Shown piece by piece: positions 18,341 through 25,649 of a stretch of DNA of 27,709 nucleotides (its first letter is position 1; each line of letters opens with the position of its first letter). The stretch comes from JBEATZ01 sp041178545 (GTDB taxonomy: Bacteria; Planctomycetota; UBA1135; UBA2386), in assembly GCA_041178545.1 (NCBI GenBank), contig JBEGVB010000114.1:1-27709 (forward strand), written 5' to 3'. The notes under the pieces are model-generated. The model ran no database searches. It saw only the letters and a list, made by a program, of their open reading frames with translations, and was not told the DNA's origin. The position numbers were made by a program, and so were the translations under genes.

Positions 18341-19366
18341 ATGCCGACCCCTGCCACCACACGCGCCGTGTTCGCAGCGTGCCTGCTTGCCGCAGGCGCC
18401 TGTGCGCAAGCCGTGCACGCGACGGCAGTGGTGGCCTTCGACACGCGCAGCAACGCAGGCGGCGGCGTGTTCCAGCCGCTCAACGCGCTCGGCGCACCAT
18501 TGGGCGGCGGCACGTTCATGGGCTCGCTTGCCGTGCACTCGCTCGGCATCGGCGGCTCGCTCACGCTGTCCTTCGCACAGCCGCTGCGCAACGGGCCCGG
18601 CGTCGACTTCCTCGTCGCCGAGAACCCGTTCGAGTCGACCACCTTCGGCGCCACCTTTGCCGAGTCCTGCTTCGTCGAGGTGTCGTCCAACGGCACCGAC
18701 TTCGCGCGCATGCCCGCGCGCTGGTTCGGACCCGACGTGGAGCCCGGGCCGTTTGCCGTGGTCCCGATGGGCTCGTCCGAGAACCTTGCCGGCCAGGTGC
18801 CCGTGCTCGCAGGCAGCGCGCAGGCCCCGGGTGCCGACCCGCAGGACGTGTGCGAGGCAGGCGGTGACGCCTTCGACCTGCAGGACCTGGTTGGCCACCC
18901 CGAGGTGGCCGCAGGCCGCGTCAACCTCGGTGCGATCGCGCAACTGCGCCTGGTCGACGCACGCAGCGGCATCGACCGCGACGCGGCAGGGCGCTTCGTC
19001 CGCGACACCGGGTCGGGCAGTGCGGACATCGATGCGGTGACCGCCGTCCACCATGCCGGCAACGCGACGGCTGCCGGCCCAGTGGTGTCGCTGGCCATCG
19101 CACCCGACGGCACGTTCACGCTGTCGGTCGACGACCCGGACGGCTGGACCGACCTCGCGCCCGCCTCGCTGCGCGCCTCGTTGCAGGGTCGCCTCGTCGA
19201 CGCCGGTGCGCTGCTGTCGTCGTGCGTGCTCACGCGCGCGGACGCCAGCGGCTTCACGCTCGCCTTCCCCTACCCGCTGCCGCCGGAGCTGCGCTACCGC
19301 CTCGCCGTCTCGGTCAAGGACCTCGCCGGCCACCGCAGCGGCGCGGCCCGCAGCCGGCCGCTCTGA
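18341..19366 (+). CDS. Exported 'cell surface protein' family member, divergent from the B12 riboswitch
   Basis: The 341-residue protein has a signal peptide (residues 1 to about 22, AVFAACLLAAGACAQ). The core contains GSLAVHSLGIGGSLTLSF, then NGPGVDFLVAENPF, a CFVEVSSNG segment and near the end ADIDAVTAVH. This order (an envelope-type sandwich with a GPG-DF-V-EN motif and a terminal D-DAV) resembles exported proteins annotated only as cell surface protein, which I recall close to B12 receptor genes in Bacteroidetes and some Proteobacteria. A C-terminal domain of about 80 residues follows. ATG 18341 lacks a Shine-Dalgarno sequence; an upstream in-frame ATG at 18281 would spoil the signal peptide. 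Whether it works with the two propellers is inference from position. Confidence 0.75.
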   Translation: MPTPATTRAVFAACLLAAGACAQAVHATAVVAFDTRSNAGGGVFQPLNALGAPLGGGTFMGSLAVHSLGIGGSLTLSFAQPLRNGPGVDFLVAENPFESTTFGATFAESCFVEVSSNGTDFARMPARWFGPDVEPGPFAVVPMGSSENLAGQVPVLAGSAQAPGADPQDVCEAGGDAFDLQDLVGHPEVAAGRVNLGAIAQLRLVDARSGIDRDAAGRFVRDTGSGSADIDAVTAVHHAGNATAAGPVVSLAIAPDGTFTLSVDDPDGWTDLAPASLRASLQGRLVDAGALLSSCVLTRADASGFTLAFPYPLPPELRYRLAVSVKDLAGHRSGAARSRPL

Positions 19367-19376
19367 CGCAGGGCGC

Positions 19377-20759
19377 TCAACCGCCTGCCGTCGTCACGGC
19401 CTCGAGGGTCTGCAGCACGCGCTGCACCGACTCGCGGATGTCTGCTGCCGTGGTGCGGTGGTTCACGACGCAGAAGCGGATGGCGAAGCGTCCGTGCAGC
19501 CGAGTCGACGACAGCATGGTGTGGCCATCCTGCTGCAGGCGCGCCACCAGCCGCCTGCCCACGGCCTCGCCTGCGCGCGGCGCGAAGCTGAACATGCTCA
19601 TGCGCGGCGGCGTGACGACCTCGATGCGAGGGTCTGTGCGCAGCAGGTCGTGTGCGAGGTGGCAGTTCTCCACGTCGGCGCGCACCGCGCGCGCGATGGC
19701 ATCGATGCCAGCCGAGCGCAGCAGCATCCAGAACTTCACCGCACGGCCGCCGCGCGTGAGCTCGGGCCCGCGGCGGTAGAAGTTGACCGCGTCGTGGGGG
19801 ACGTCCTGCATGTAGGCGCCGTCGGCGTCGAATGCGGACTCGAGGCGCTTCACGTGGCGCGTGAGCAGGCAACCGCACTCGAAGGGTGCGTAGAACCACT
19901 TGTGCGGGTCCATGGTCACCGAGTCCGCGCGCTCCCAGCCGCGCAGCAACTCGCGGCCCTCGGGCAGCAGTGCCATTGCGGCGCCGTAGGCGCAGTCCAC
20001 GTGCAGCCAGAGTCCCTCGGCCTCGCAGAAGTCCGCGATCTCGGGGATCGGGTCGACGGAGCCGCTGCTGGTGGTGCCGCCGGTGGCGAGCACGGCAACG
20101 GCCTCGAGCCCGGCGGCGCGGTCGGCTGCGACTGCGGCGCGCAGTGCCTGCACGTCCATGCGCAGTTGGTCGTCGGACGGGACCAGCCGCACGTGGCCGG
20201 GCGTGAGCCCGAGGATTGCCGCTGCCTTGGTGAGCGAGTGGTGGCCCTCGACGCTCACGTACACCGTCGAGCGCGCGCGGCAGTGGCCGTGCACGGCGGC
20301 GCCGAGGCCGCAGAGGTTGGCCATCGACCCGCCCGTGGTCACGATGCCCTCGAAGGAGTCCGGCAGGCCGACGGCATCGCGCAGCCAGTGGAGGGTCTGG
20401 GTCTCGATCTGCGCGTGGACCGCGCCGCCGATGAAGGTGCCGGTGAACGGGTTGGTGGCCGCAGCCACCCACTCGCCGAGCGCGCCGAGGAAGCTGCCGG
20501 GACCGGGCACGTAGGCGAAGAACCGCGGGTGGTTGACGAGGGTCGCGTGGGGGAGGAGGTCGCGGAAGAACCGGTCGAGGGTGTCGGCGGCGCCGTGCCC
20601 GGTGCGCGGCAACGGCTCGTCCACGAGGGCGTGCAGGCGGGCCGCGTCCGGCGGCGTGAAGACGCGCTTGTCGCGCAGCGTGGCGAGGTGCTCGACCGCC
20701 AGGTCGACGGCCCGGTGGCCGAGGGCACGCATCGTCTCCAGGTCCGGGTCCAGCGTCAT
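19377..20759 (-). CDS. Group II PLP-dependent amino-acid decarboxylase
   Basis: The 460-residue protein fits the aromatic-L-amino-acid/glutamate decarboxylase family, which removes CO2 from amino acids to give amines in the cytoplasm. Visible are PRFFAYVPGPGSF (78-90), TTGGSMANL (141-149), the PLP-stacking His173 or His174 (EGHHS), Asp255 (HVDCAYGA) and the Schiff-base Lys287 (MDPHKWFYAPFECG). Substrate specificity (tyrosine, tryptophan, DOPA or others) cannot be read from the sequence. ATG 20759 gives the usual family start; the frame stays open upstream to 20927 without family similarity. It is convergent with the surface protein gene, with only ten bases between the stop codons. No transporter or partner gene is adjacent. 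Confidence 0.92.
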   Translation of the reverse strand: MTLDPDLETMRALGHRAVDLAVEHLATLRDKRVFTPPDAARLHALVDEPLPRTGHGAADTLDRFFRDLLPHATLVNHPRFFAYVPGPGSFLGALGEWVAAATNPFTGTFIGGAVHAQIETQTLHWLRDAVGLPDSFEGIVTTGGSMANLCGLGAAVHGHCRARSTVYVSVEGHHSLTKAAAILGLTPGHVRLVPSDDQLRMDVQALRAAVAADRAAGLEAVAVLATGGTTSSGSVDPIPEIADFCEAEGLWLHVDCAYGAAMALLPEGRELLRGWERADSVTMDPHKWFYAPFECGCLLTRHVKRLESAFDADGAYMQDVPHDAVNFYRRGPELTRGGRAVKFWMLLRSAGIDAIARAVRADVENCHLAHDLLRTDPRIEVVTPPRMSMFSFAPRAGEAVGRRLVARLQQDGHTMLSSTRLHGRFAIRFCVVNHRTTAADIRESVQRVLQTLEAVTTAGG

Positions 20760-20850
20760 GGTCCCGTTATCCGCACCGTGGCACCGGCTGGCAACCAGTC
20801 GATGTACGGAGGTTCTGCTGCACGCAAACTGCTGGCAGGGAGAGGGTTGT

Positions 20851-20876
20851 GGGCGAGTTCGCGGTGAAATTCGCCC
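20851..20876. repeat. Inverted repeat upstream of the aroF promoter
   Basis: GGGCGAGTT (20851-20859) pairs with AATTCGCCC (20868-20876) through nine pairs, one of them G-T, around an eight-base loop. It sits between the decarboxylase start and the aroF promoter and could be an operator or part of a leader. Nothing else was recognised in 20760-20930. Confidence 0.4.
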
Positions 20877-20933
20877 CTGCTGCCCGGTGTCTGTCTTTTG
20901 GGTGGGTCGTGCGCCCGATGGCGTCAATCACCT

Positions 20934-20962
20934 TTGACCCCCTCCCCCCAGCGTCCTATCGT
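20934..20962 (+). promoter_or_regulatory. Sigma70-type promoter for the aroF-prmA operon
   Basis: TTGACC (20934-20939) and TATCGT (20957-20962) are separated by 17 bases. The -35 matches five of six consensus positions and the -10 four of six. The predicted start of transcription, near 20969, leaves a leader of about 30 bases before GTG 21001. Confidence 0.6.
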
Positions 20963-21000
20963 GCGCGGCCTTTTCCTCCGCCCTGCCAAGCTCTCTCCCG

Positions 21001-21846
21001 GTGCGCAAAACGGTTTCCATCGCTGACGGTGTCGCCTTCGGAGGCGACGGCTTCGTCATCGTCGCCGGCCCTTGCGCGGTGGAGAGTCGGGAGCAGGTGA
21101 TGGCCACCGCCCGGGCCGTGGCCGAGGCAGGCGCCGTGATGCTGCGCGGTGGCGCGTTCAAGCCGCGCACGTCGCCCAAGTCCTTCCAGGGCATGGGGCA
21201 TGCAGGCCTCGAACTGCTGGCCGAGGCGGGTGCCGCAACGGGCCTCCCTGTCGTGACCGAGGTGATGGACCCGCGCGAGGTGGATGCCGTGGCAGGGGCC
21301 GTTGCCATGCTGCAGATCGGCTCGCGCAACATGCAGAACTTCCCGCTGCTGCGGGAGGTGGGGCGCACCCGCAAGCCCATCCTGCTGAAGCGCGGTGCGT
21401 CGGCCACGATCGACGAACTGCTGCACGCAGCGGACTACATCCTGCAGGGCGGCAACGACCAGATCGTGCTCTGCGAGCGCGGCGTGCGCAGCTTCGACAC
21501 CGCGACGCGCTACCTGCTCGACCTCGCGGCAGTGGCCGTGCTGCGCGAGCGAACCGACTTCCCCGTGGTGGTGGATCCGAGCCATGGCACCGGCAAGGCG
21601 GCGTACGTCCCCGCGATGGCGCGCGCTGCCGCTGCAGCGGGTGCCGACGGCCTCGTGATCGAGGTGCACCCGCAGCCCGAGCTGGCACTCAGCGACGGGC
21701 CGCAGGCGCTGCGCCCGCACGAGTTCGCCCAGCTCGTGTCCGATCTGCGTCGTATCGTTCCTCTCGTTGGCAGGCGGCTGTTGCGCTCGTCAGGAGCGCA
21801 ACCCGCACCGAACCCGAACCATGCCACTGAGGTGACCGCTCCATGA
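21001..21846 (+). CDS. aroF: 3-deoxy-7-phosphoheptulonate (DAHP) synthase, type I-beta
   Basis: The 281-residue enzyme condenses phosphoenolpyruvate with erythrose 4-phosphate, the first step of the shikimate pathway. Its KDO8P-synthase-like TIM barrel shows GPCAVES (23-29, with metal ligand Cys25), GAFKPRTSPKSFQG (51-64), IGSRNMQN (106-113), LKRGAS (129-134, Lys130) and VDPSHGTGK (191-199, His195), with further metal ligands Glu221 and Asp232. Neither a chorismate-mutase nor a ferredoxin-like regulatory domain is fused, so feedback control by such a domain is absent. The C-terminal tail of about 20 residues is Pro/Ala-rich. GTG 21001 is the only good start in frame; it lacks a Shine-Dalgarno sequence. 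The stop overlaps the tpiA start (ATGA). Confidence 0.93.
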   Translation: MRKTVSIADGVAFGGDGFVIVAGPCAVESREQVMATARAVAEAGAVMLRGGAFKPRTSPKSFQGMGHAGLELLAEAGAATGLPVVTEVMDPREVDAVAGAVAMLQIGSRNMQNFPLLREVGRTRKPILLKRGASATIDELLHAADYILQGGNDQIVLCERGVRSFDTATRYLLDLAAVAVLRERTDFPVVVDPSHGTGKAAYVPAMARAAAAAGADGLVIEVHPQPELALSDGPQALRPHEFAQLVSDLRRIVPLVGRRLLRSSGAQPAPNPNHATEVTAP

Positions 21847-22613
21847 GCCATCCGACCCGCAAGCCATACATCGCAGGCAACTGGAAGATGAACCTGGACC
21901 GCGCCAAGGGTCTGGACCTCATCAAGACCATCAAGGGTCGGCTCGGCGACGGCAACGACAAGGAAGTCGCAGTGTTCGTTCCTGCCATCTACCTGGCGGA
22001 CGTGACCGCGGTGGCACAGGGCTCGCCCCTCGGCGTCGGCGGCCAGAACCTGTGGTACGACGACAACGGCGCCTTCACGGGCGAACTCGCCCCGCGCATG
22101 TTCCGCGAGGTGGGCGCCGACCGCACCCTGGTCGGGCACAGCGAGCGACGCCACATCTACAAGGAGCCGGACGAGTGGATGGGGCGCAAGATGCGCGCCG
22201 CCCTCGACCACGACCTCCTGCCGATCTACTGCGTCGGCGAGACGCTCGAGGAGCGCAAGGGCAACCGCACCGACCGCGTGCTCAAGCGCCAGCTCGAGAC
22301 GGGCTTTGAGAAGGTCCGCCCCGAGGAGTCGCACCGCATCACGGTGGCCTACGAGCCCGTCTGGGCCATCGGCACCGGCGAGGTGGCGTCTGCCGAGCAG
22401 ATCGCCGCCGCCCACAAGACCATCCGCCGCTGGCTCGAGCAGCGCCTCGGCGAACAACCTGCCTCGCTGCTGCGCATCCTCTACGGCGGCAGTGTGAAGC
22501 CCGACAACGCCCGCGAACTCATGGCCATCGAAGGAGTCGACGGCCTGCTCGTGGGTGGGGCCAGTCTTCAGGCCGACACCTTCCTCCCCATCATCGAATA
22601 CAACCTGCGATGA
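21843..22613 (+). CDS. tpiA: Triosephosphate isomerase
   Basis: The 256-residue glycolytic enzyme interconverts dihydroxyacetone phosphate and glyceraldehyde 3-phosphate. It is a TIM barrel with all catalytic residues: Asn13 and Lys15 (NWKMN), His99 (VGHSERR) and Glu171 (AYEPVWAIGTG). The phosphate-binding YGGSVKP and GLLVGGASL segments are present near the C-terminus. GAGGTGA lies about seven bases before ATG 21843, which itself overlaps the aroF stop. The end overlaps the secG start in the same ATGA manner. The length is typical of bacterial enzymes. Confidence 0.97.
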   Translation: MSHPTRKPYIAGNWKMNLDRAKGLDLIKTIKGRLGDGNDKEVAVFVPAIYLADVTAVAQGSPLGVGGQNLWYDDNGAFTGELAPRMFREVGADRTLVGHSERRHIYKEPDEWMGRKMRAALDHDLLPIYCVGETLEERKGNRTDRVLKRQLETGFEKVRPEESHRITVAYEPVWAIGTGEVASAEQIAAAHKTIRRWLEQRLGEQPASLLRILYGGSVKPDNARELMAIEGVDGLLVGGASLQADTFLPIIEYNLR

Positions 22614-22837
22614 TCGTCCTCCACTACGTGTCCTGGGTCCTCTTCTTCGCGTCAGCCATCCTGCTGACCATCGTCGTGCTCCTCCAGGAGAGCAAGGGCG
22701 GTGGTCTGGCGGAGGCCTTTGGCGGCGTGGGTGCTGAGACCTTCGGCGTGAAGACCGGGAACATCAACCGCTTCACGTTCCTGCTCGCCGGGATCTTCAT
22801 GGTGTCGGCGGTCGCGCTGCACCTGACCTGGGACTGA
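22610..22837 (+). CDS. secG: Protein-export membrane protein SecG
   Basis: The 75-residue protein has the SecG layout: a first membrane helix (about residues 6-24), the conserved LLQESKGGGL loop (24-33), a glycine-rich linker GGVGAETFG and a second helix (about 52-71). SecG is the third, non-essential subunit of the SecYEG translocon in the inner membrane and aids SecA-driven export. It starts within the tpiA stop (ATGA). The tpiA-secG order is common in bacteria. A gap of 43 bases separates it from yicC. Confidence 0.95.
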   Translation: MIVLHYVSWVLFFASAILLTIVVLLQESKGGGLAEAFGGVGAETFGVKTGNINRFTFLLAGIFMVSAVALHLTWD

Positions 22838-22868
22838 CCCGGCCACGGGGCCATCGTGGCCCCGACAC

Positions 22869-22874
22869 GAGGTG
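22869..22874 (+). promoter_or_regulatory. Ribosome binding site fixing the yicC start
   Basis: GAGGTG lies six bases before GTG 22881. The overlapping GTG at 22872 is part of this element and is therefore unlikely to be the start. Confidence 0.6.
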
Positions 22875-22880
22875 CCGACC

Positions 22881-23765
22881 GTGCCTGCCCAGTCCCAGCC
22901 GCCCGCGAGCATGACCGGCTCCGGCACCGCTGCCGGGCCGACCGAACTGGGCCAGCTGCGCGTCGAGGCGCGCGCCGTCAACGGCCGCGGGCTCTCCGTC
23001 AAGGTGCGCACCGGCAACGGGTGCGCCGGGCTGGAGGCAGCGCTCGAGGAGCGCGTGCGCAAGGCGGTGGTGCGCGGCACCGTGACGCTGTCGATCGAGC
23101 GCACGGACGTCGCAGCCGGGCTCGGGGACCGCGCCCAGCTGCAGAAGCTCGCCAACGAGCTGCGCGAGATGGCCAGGGAACTCGGCCTCAGTGCTGACCT
23201 CACCCTGCGCGACGTGCTGGACGCGAGCGGCCGCATGCGCGTCGACTCGGTGACCAGCCGCGAACTTCCGCCTGCTGCCGCAGCGCTGGTGGACCGCGCG
23301 CTGCAGGAACTGGTCGCGCGGCGTCGCGAGGAGGGCGCGCGCACGGCAACTGCCATGCAGGCGTTGCTTGGGGAGATGGAGCAACTGATGGCTCAGGCTG
23401 CAGGCCGCGCGCCCGCGGTGCTGGAGGAGTACCGGAGCCGCCTGCTGGCGCGCGTGATGGAGTTCCGCGCCGCACACGGCTTTGCCGCGGAGGCCGGCGA
23501 CCTCGTGCGCGAGGTGGCGCTGCACGGCGACCGCATCGACGTGAGCGAGGAGCTGCAGCGGCTCGGTTCGCACGTGGGCGAGGTGCGCGCACTGCTCGCA
23601 GGCGGGGGCGAGGTCGGCAGGCGCATGGAGTTCCTGCTGCAGGAACTGCTGCGCGAGGCGAACACCCTCGGATCCAAGTCGCCGGACGTCGCCCTCAGCC
23701 ACGTTGCAGTGGCGCTCAAGTCGTGCATCGAGAAACTCAAGGAACAGGCGGCAAACCTCGAATGA
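22881..23765 (+). CDS. yicC: YicC/YloC-family endoribonuclease
   Basis: The 294-residue protein carries the family landmarks: MTGSG near the N-terminus (normally MTGFG), EARAVNGRGL (normally E-RSVNHR-L) and the conserved C-terminal half with DVSEELQRLGSH, GRRMEFLLQELLREANTLGSK and CIEKLKEQAANLE. YicC proteins are conserved ribonucleases; the E. coli member cleaves RNA and affects small-RNA turnover. GTG 22881 is chosen for its Shine-Dalgarno sequence; ATG 22911 would remove only the ten residues before MTG. The Phe-to-Ser and His-to-Gly changes in the two N-terminal motifs are notable. It overlaps gmk by four bases, an arrangement seen in many genomes. Confidence 0.92.
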   Translation: MPAQSQPPASMTGSGTAAGPTELGQLRVEARAVNGRGLSVKVRTGNGCAGLEAALEERVRKAVVRGTVTLSIERTDVAAGLGDRAQLQKLANELREMARELGLSADLTLRDVLDASGRMRVDSVTSRELPPAAAALVDRALQELVARRREEGARTATAMQALLGEMEQLMAQAAGRAPAVLEEYRSRLLARVMEFRAAHGFAAEAGDLVREVALHGDRIDVSEELQRLGSHVGEVRALLAGGGEVGRRMEFLLQELLREANTLGSKSPDVALSHVAVALKSCIEKLKEQAANLE

Positions 23766-24316
23766 GCGCGAAACCGGGCAGGCTGGTCGTGATCTCAGGG
23801 CCCTCCGGCGCCGGCAAGACCTCGGTCTGCAAGGCGCTGCGCCAGCGCCCGGGCGTCGAGTTCTCGGTGAGCGCGACCACGCGCAGGATGCGCGACGGCG
23901 AGCGTGACGGCATCGACTACCACTTCCTCTCGCAGCAGGAGTTCCGCCGCCGCATCGACGCAGGCGAGTTCCTCGAGTGGGCGGAGTACAACGGCAACTT
24001 CTACGGCACGCTTGCCGCGCCCATGCACAAGGCACTGGCGGAGGGCCGCGTGTTCGTGCTGGAGATCGAGGTGCAGGGGACGCGGCAGCTGCGCGCTGCC
24101 AGCGTGCCCGGCCTGTACGTCTTCATCGTGCCTCCAAGCATGGAGGCGCTGCACGCGCGGCTCGTGTCGCGCGGTGCCAACTCGGCCACCGAGATCGAGT
24201 CGCGCATGGCCATCGCGCGCCGCGAGCTCGAGGCCAAGGACCTCTACGACCACGTGATCGTCAACGAGAAGCTCGACGTGGCGATCCGCACGGTGGAAGG
24301 GCTGGTGGGACTGTGA
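23762..24316 (+). CDS. gmk: Guanylate kinase
   Basis: The 184-residue enzyme phosphorylates GMP to GDP using ATP. The P-loop GPSGAGKT lies at 13-20, followed by SVSATTRRMRDGERDGIDYHF (the GMP-binding region), EFLEWAEYNGNFYGT and the lid segment with R-x-x-x-R residues. EIEVQGTRQL corresponds to the usual DIDVQGA-Q-. The length is slightly below the 200-210 residues typical for bacteria but no motif is missing. The start overlaps the yicC stop and the end overlaps the next gene (GTGA). Confidence 0.96.
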   Translation: MSAKPGRLVVISGPSGAGKTSVCKALRQRPGVEFSVSATTRRMRDGERDGIDYHFLSQQEFRRRIDAGEFLEWAEYNGNFYGTLAAPMHKALAEGRVFVLEIEVQGTRQLRAASVPGLYVFIVPPSMEALHARLVSRGANSATEIESRMAIARRELEAKDLYDHVIVNEKLDVAIRTVEGLVGL

Positions 24317-24861
24317 AGGGCAAGCGCATCGTCCTCGGTGTGACCGGCGGCATCGCCGCCTACAAGGCCGCGATCCTCGCGAGCCGCCTGGTGCAGAAGG
24401 GTGCCACGGTGCGCGTCGCCATGACCCAGTGGGCGACGCAGTTCGTCGGCCCGCTCACCTTCGAGGGCCTGACCGGGACCAAGGTCGTGCTCGCGCCCAC
24501 GCAGGTGGACGAGGACGGCAGTGTCCCGCACATCGACGCGGCCAAGGGTGCCGACGCGTACGTGGTCGCACCGTGCAGTGCCGACATGCTGTCGAAGCTG
24601 GCCACGGGTGCCGCGGACGACCCGGTGTCGCTGCTCGCGCTCACGATGAAGTGCCCGGTGCTGGTGTGCCCGGCCATGAACGATGCCATGTGGACCAATG
24701 CTGCGGTGCAGCACAACGTGTCGGTGGTGACCTCGCGCGGCATCCGCATGGTGGGGCCGGTGGTCGGTCACCTTGCCGAGGGCTACGACGCGATCGGCCG
24801 CATGGTGGAGCCAGAGGCGGTCGTCGCAGCGCTGGAGTCGCTGTTCGGCGGCACGCGGTGA
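24313..24861 (+). CDS. coaC: CoaC-like flavoprotein (phosphopantothenoylcysteine decarboxylase family)
   Basis: The 182-residue flavoprotein matches the CoaC half of CoaBC, which decarboxylates 4'-phosphopantothenoylcysteine in coenzyme A synthesis using FMN. Visible are GVTGGIAAYK (9-18), the active-site His73 (PHIDAAKGAD), VVAPCSADMLSKLATGAADD (FMN and substrate contacts) and PAMNDAMW (120-127, Asn123). The substrate-clamp segment that normally holds the catalytic cysteine (ACG-x-GxGRM) reads GPVVGHLAEGYDAIGRM (148-164) with no cysteine. The CoaB synthetase domain is absent and not encoded next door. It may therefore be a decarboxylase with altered chemistry or a related flavoprotein. GTG 24313 overlaps the gmk stop. 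Confidence 0.82.
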   Translation: MKGKRIVLGVTGGIAAYKAAILASRLVQKGATVRVAMTQWATQFVGPLTFEGLTGTKVVLAPTQVDEDGSVPHIDAAKGADAYVVAPCSADMLSKLATGAADDPVSLLALTMKCPVLVCPAMNDAMWTNAAVQHNVSVVTSRGIRMVGPVVGHLAEGYDAIGRMVEPEAVVAALESLFGGTR

Positions 24862-25649
24862 GCGCCGCGTTGCGCTGCTACCGGCTGCGCGGTGGCGCGG
24901 TCGAGCAGGCACTCGACCTGCTGCACGTGCACGCGGACGTGGCGGGGGTGCTGGAGGGCGAGGGCGAGGCGACCGTGTGGCTGCACGATGCCATGCCCGA
25001 TCTCGGGGTCGCAGGGCTGGCCGTCGAGGAGCTGCACGACGAGCGCATGCACGCGGCTGCCAGCGGACTCGAGCAGGACCGGGTGATCGTTGTGGCCCCC
25101 GACCTCGTGGTGCGTCCGCCCTGGGTGGCCCCGCTCGAGGGCTTCCGCGGGGTCGAGCTGGTGGTCCCGCGCGCGGACGCGTTCGGGAGCGGCGAGCACG
25201 GCTCGACGCGCGCGGCGCTGCTCAACCTGCACGCGTTGTGGGACTCCCGCGCGCGCAGCCTTGCCGACATCGGCACCGGCTCTGGCATCCTCGCGGCCTA
25301 CGGTGCCGCCCGCGGCTGCCCGGTGGTCCGCGGTTGCGACATCGACCCCGTCGCGGTGCAGCGTGCGCGAGAACTGCTGCCGGACGCGCACATGGTGGTG
25401 GGCGGTGCCGACGCGTTGCCGGGGAGTGCCGACAGCGTGGTGGCCAACATGACGGGCACCGAGCTCACCGGCTCGCTCGACGCCATCCTCGCCGGCTGGA
25501 ACGGCAGCGGCATCCTGGTGCTCAGCGGCATGCGCGCCCACGAGGTGGGACCGATCGTCGCCCGACTGCCTGCGTTGCCGGTGCGCACGGTCGAGGTCGA
25601 CGGCTACCACTCAGTGGCACTAGGCCCGCTCAGCGCGTGCCAGGCCTGA
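24858..25649 (+). CDS. prmA: Ribosomal protein L11 methyltransferase-like (PrmA)
   Basis: The 263-residue protein has a short N-terminal domain and a class I S-adenosylmethionine methyltransferase core. DAFGSGEHGSTRAAL (108-121) matches the PrmA signature AFGTGxHxTT. LADIGTGSGILAAYGAARG (135-153) is the SAM-binding loop and CDIDPVAVQRARE (160-172) contains the acidic ribose contact. VVANMTG (195-201) occupies the NIL-type catalytic loop. PrmA trimethylates ribosomal protein L11. The departures GTGTH to GSGEH and NIL to NMT leave room for another protein substrate. GTG 24858 overlaps the coaC stop by four bases; the 3' end overlaps the convergent rsmJ-like gene by 20 bases. Confidence 0.82.
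   Translation: MSAALRCYRLRGGAVEQALDLLHVHADVAGVLEGEGEATVWLHDAMPDLGVAGLAVEELHDERMHAAASGLEQDRVIVVAPDLVVRPPWVAPLEGFRGVELVVPRADAFGSGEHGSTRAALLNLHALWDSRARSLADIGTGSGILAAYGAARGCPVVRGCDIDPVAVQRARELLPDAHMVVGGADALPGSADSVVANMTGTELTGSLDAILAGWNGSGILVLSGMRAHEVGPIVARLPALPVRTVEVDGYHSVALGPLSACQA

Noticed and set aside
20760..20927. N-terminal extension of the decarboxylase
   Set aside because: The in-frame extension has no family similarity, is Arg/Thr/Gln-rich and lies in what looks like a promoter region; ATG 20759 gives the usual start.
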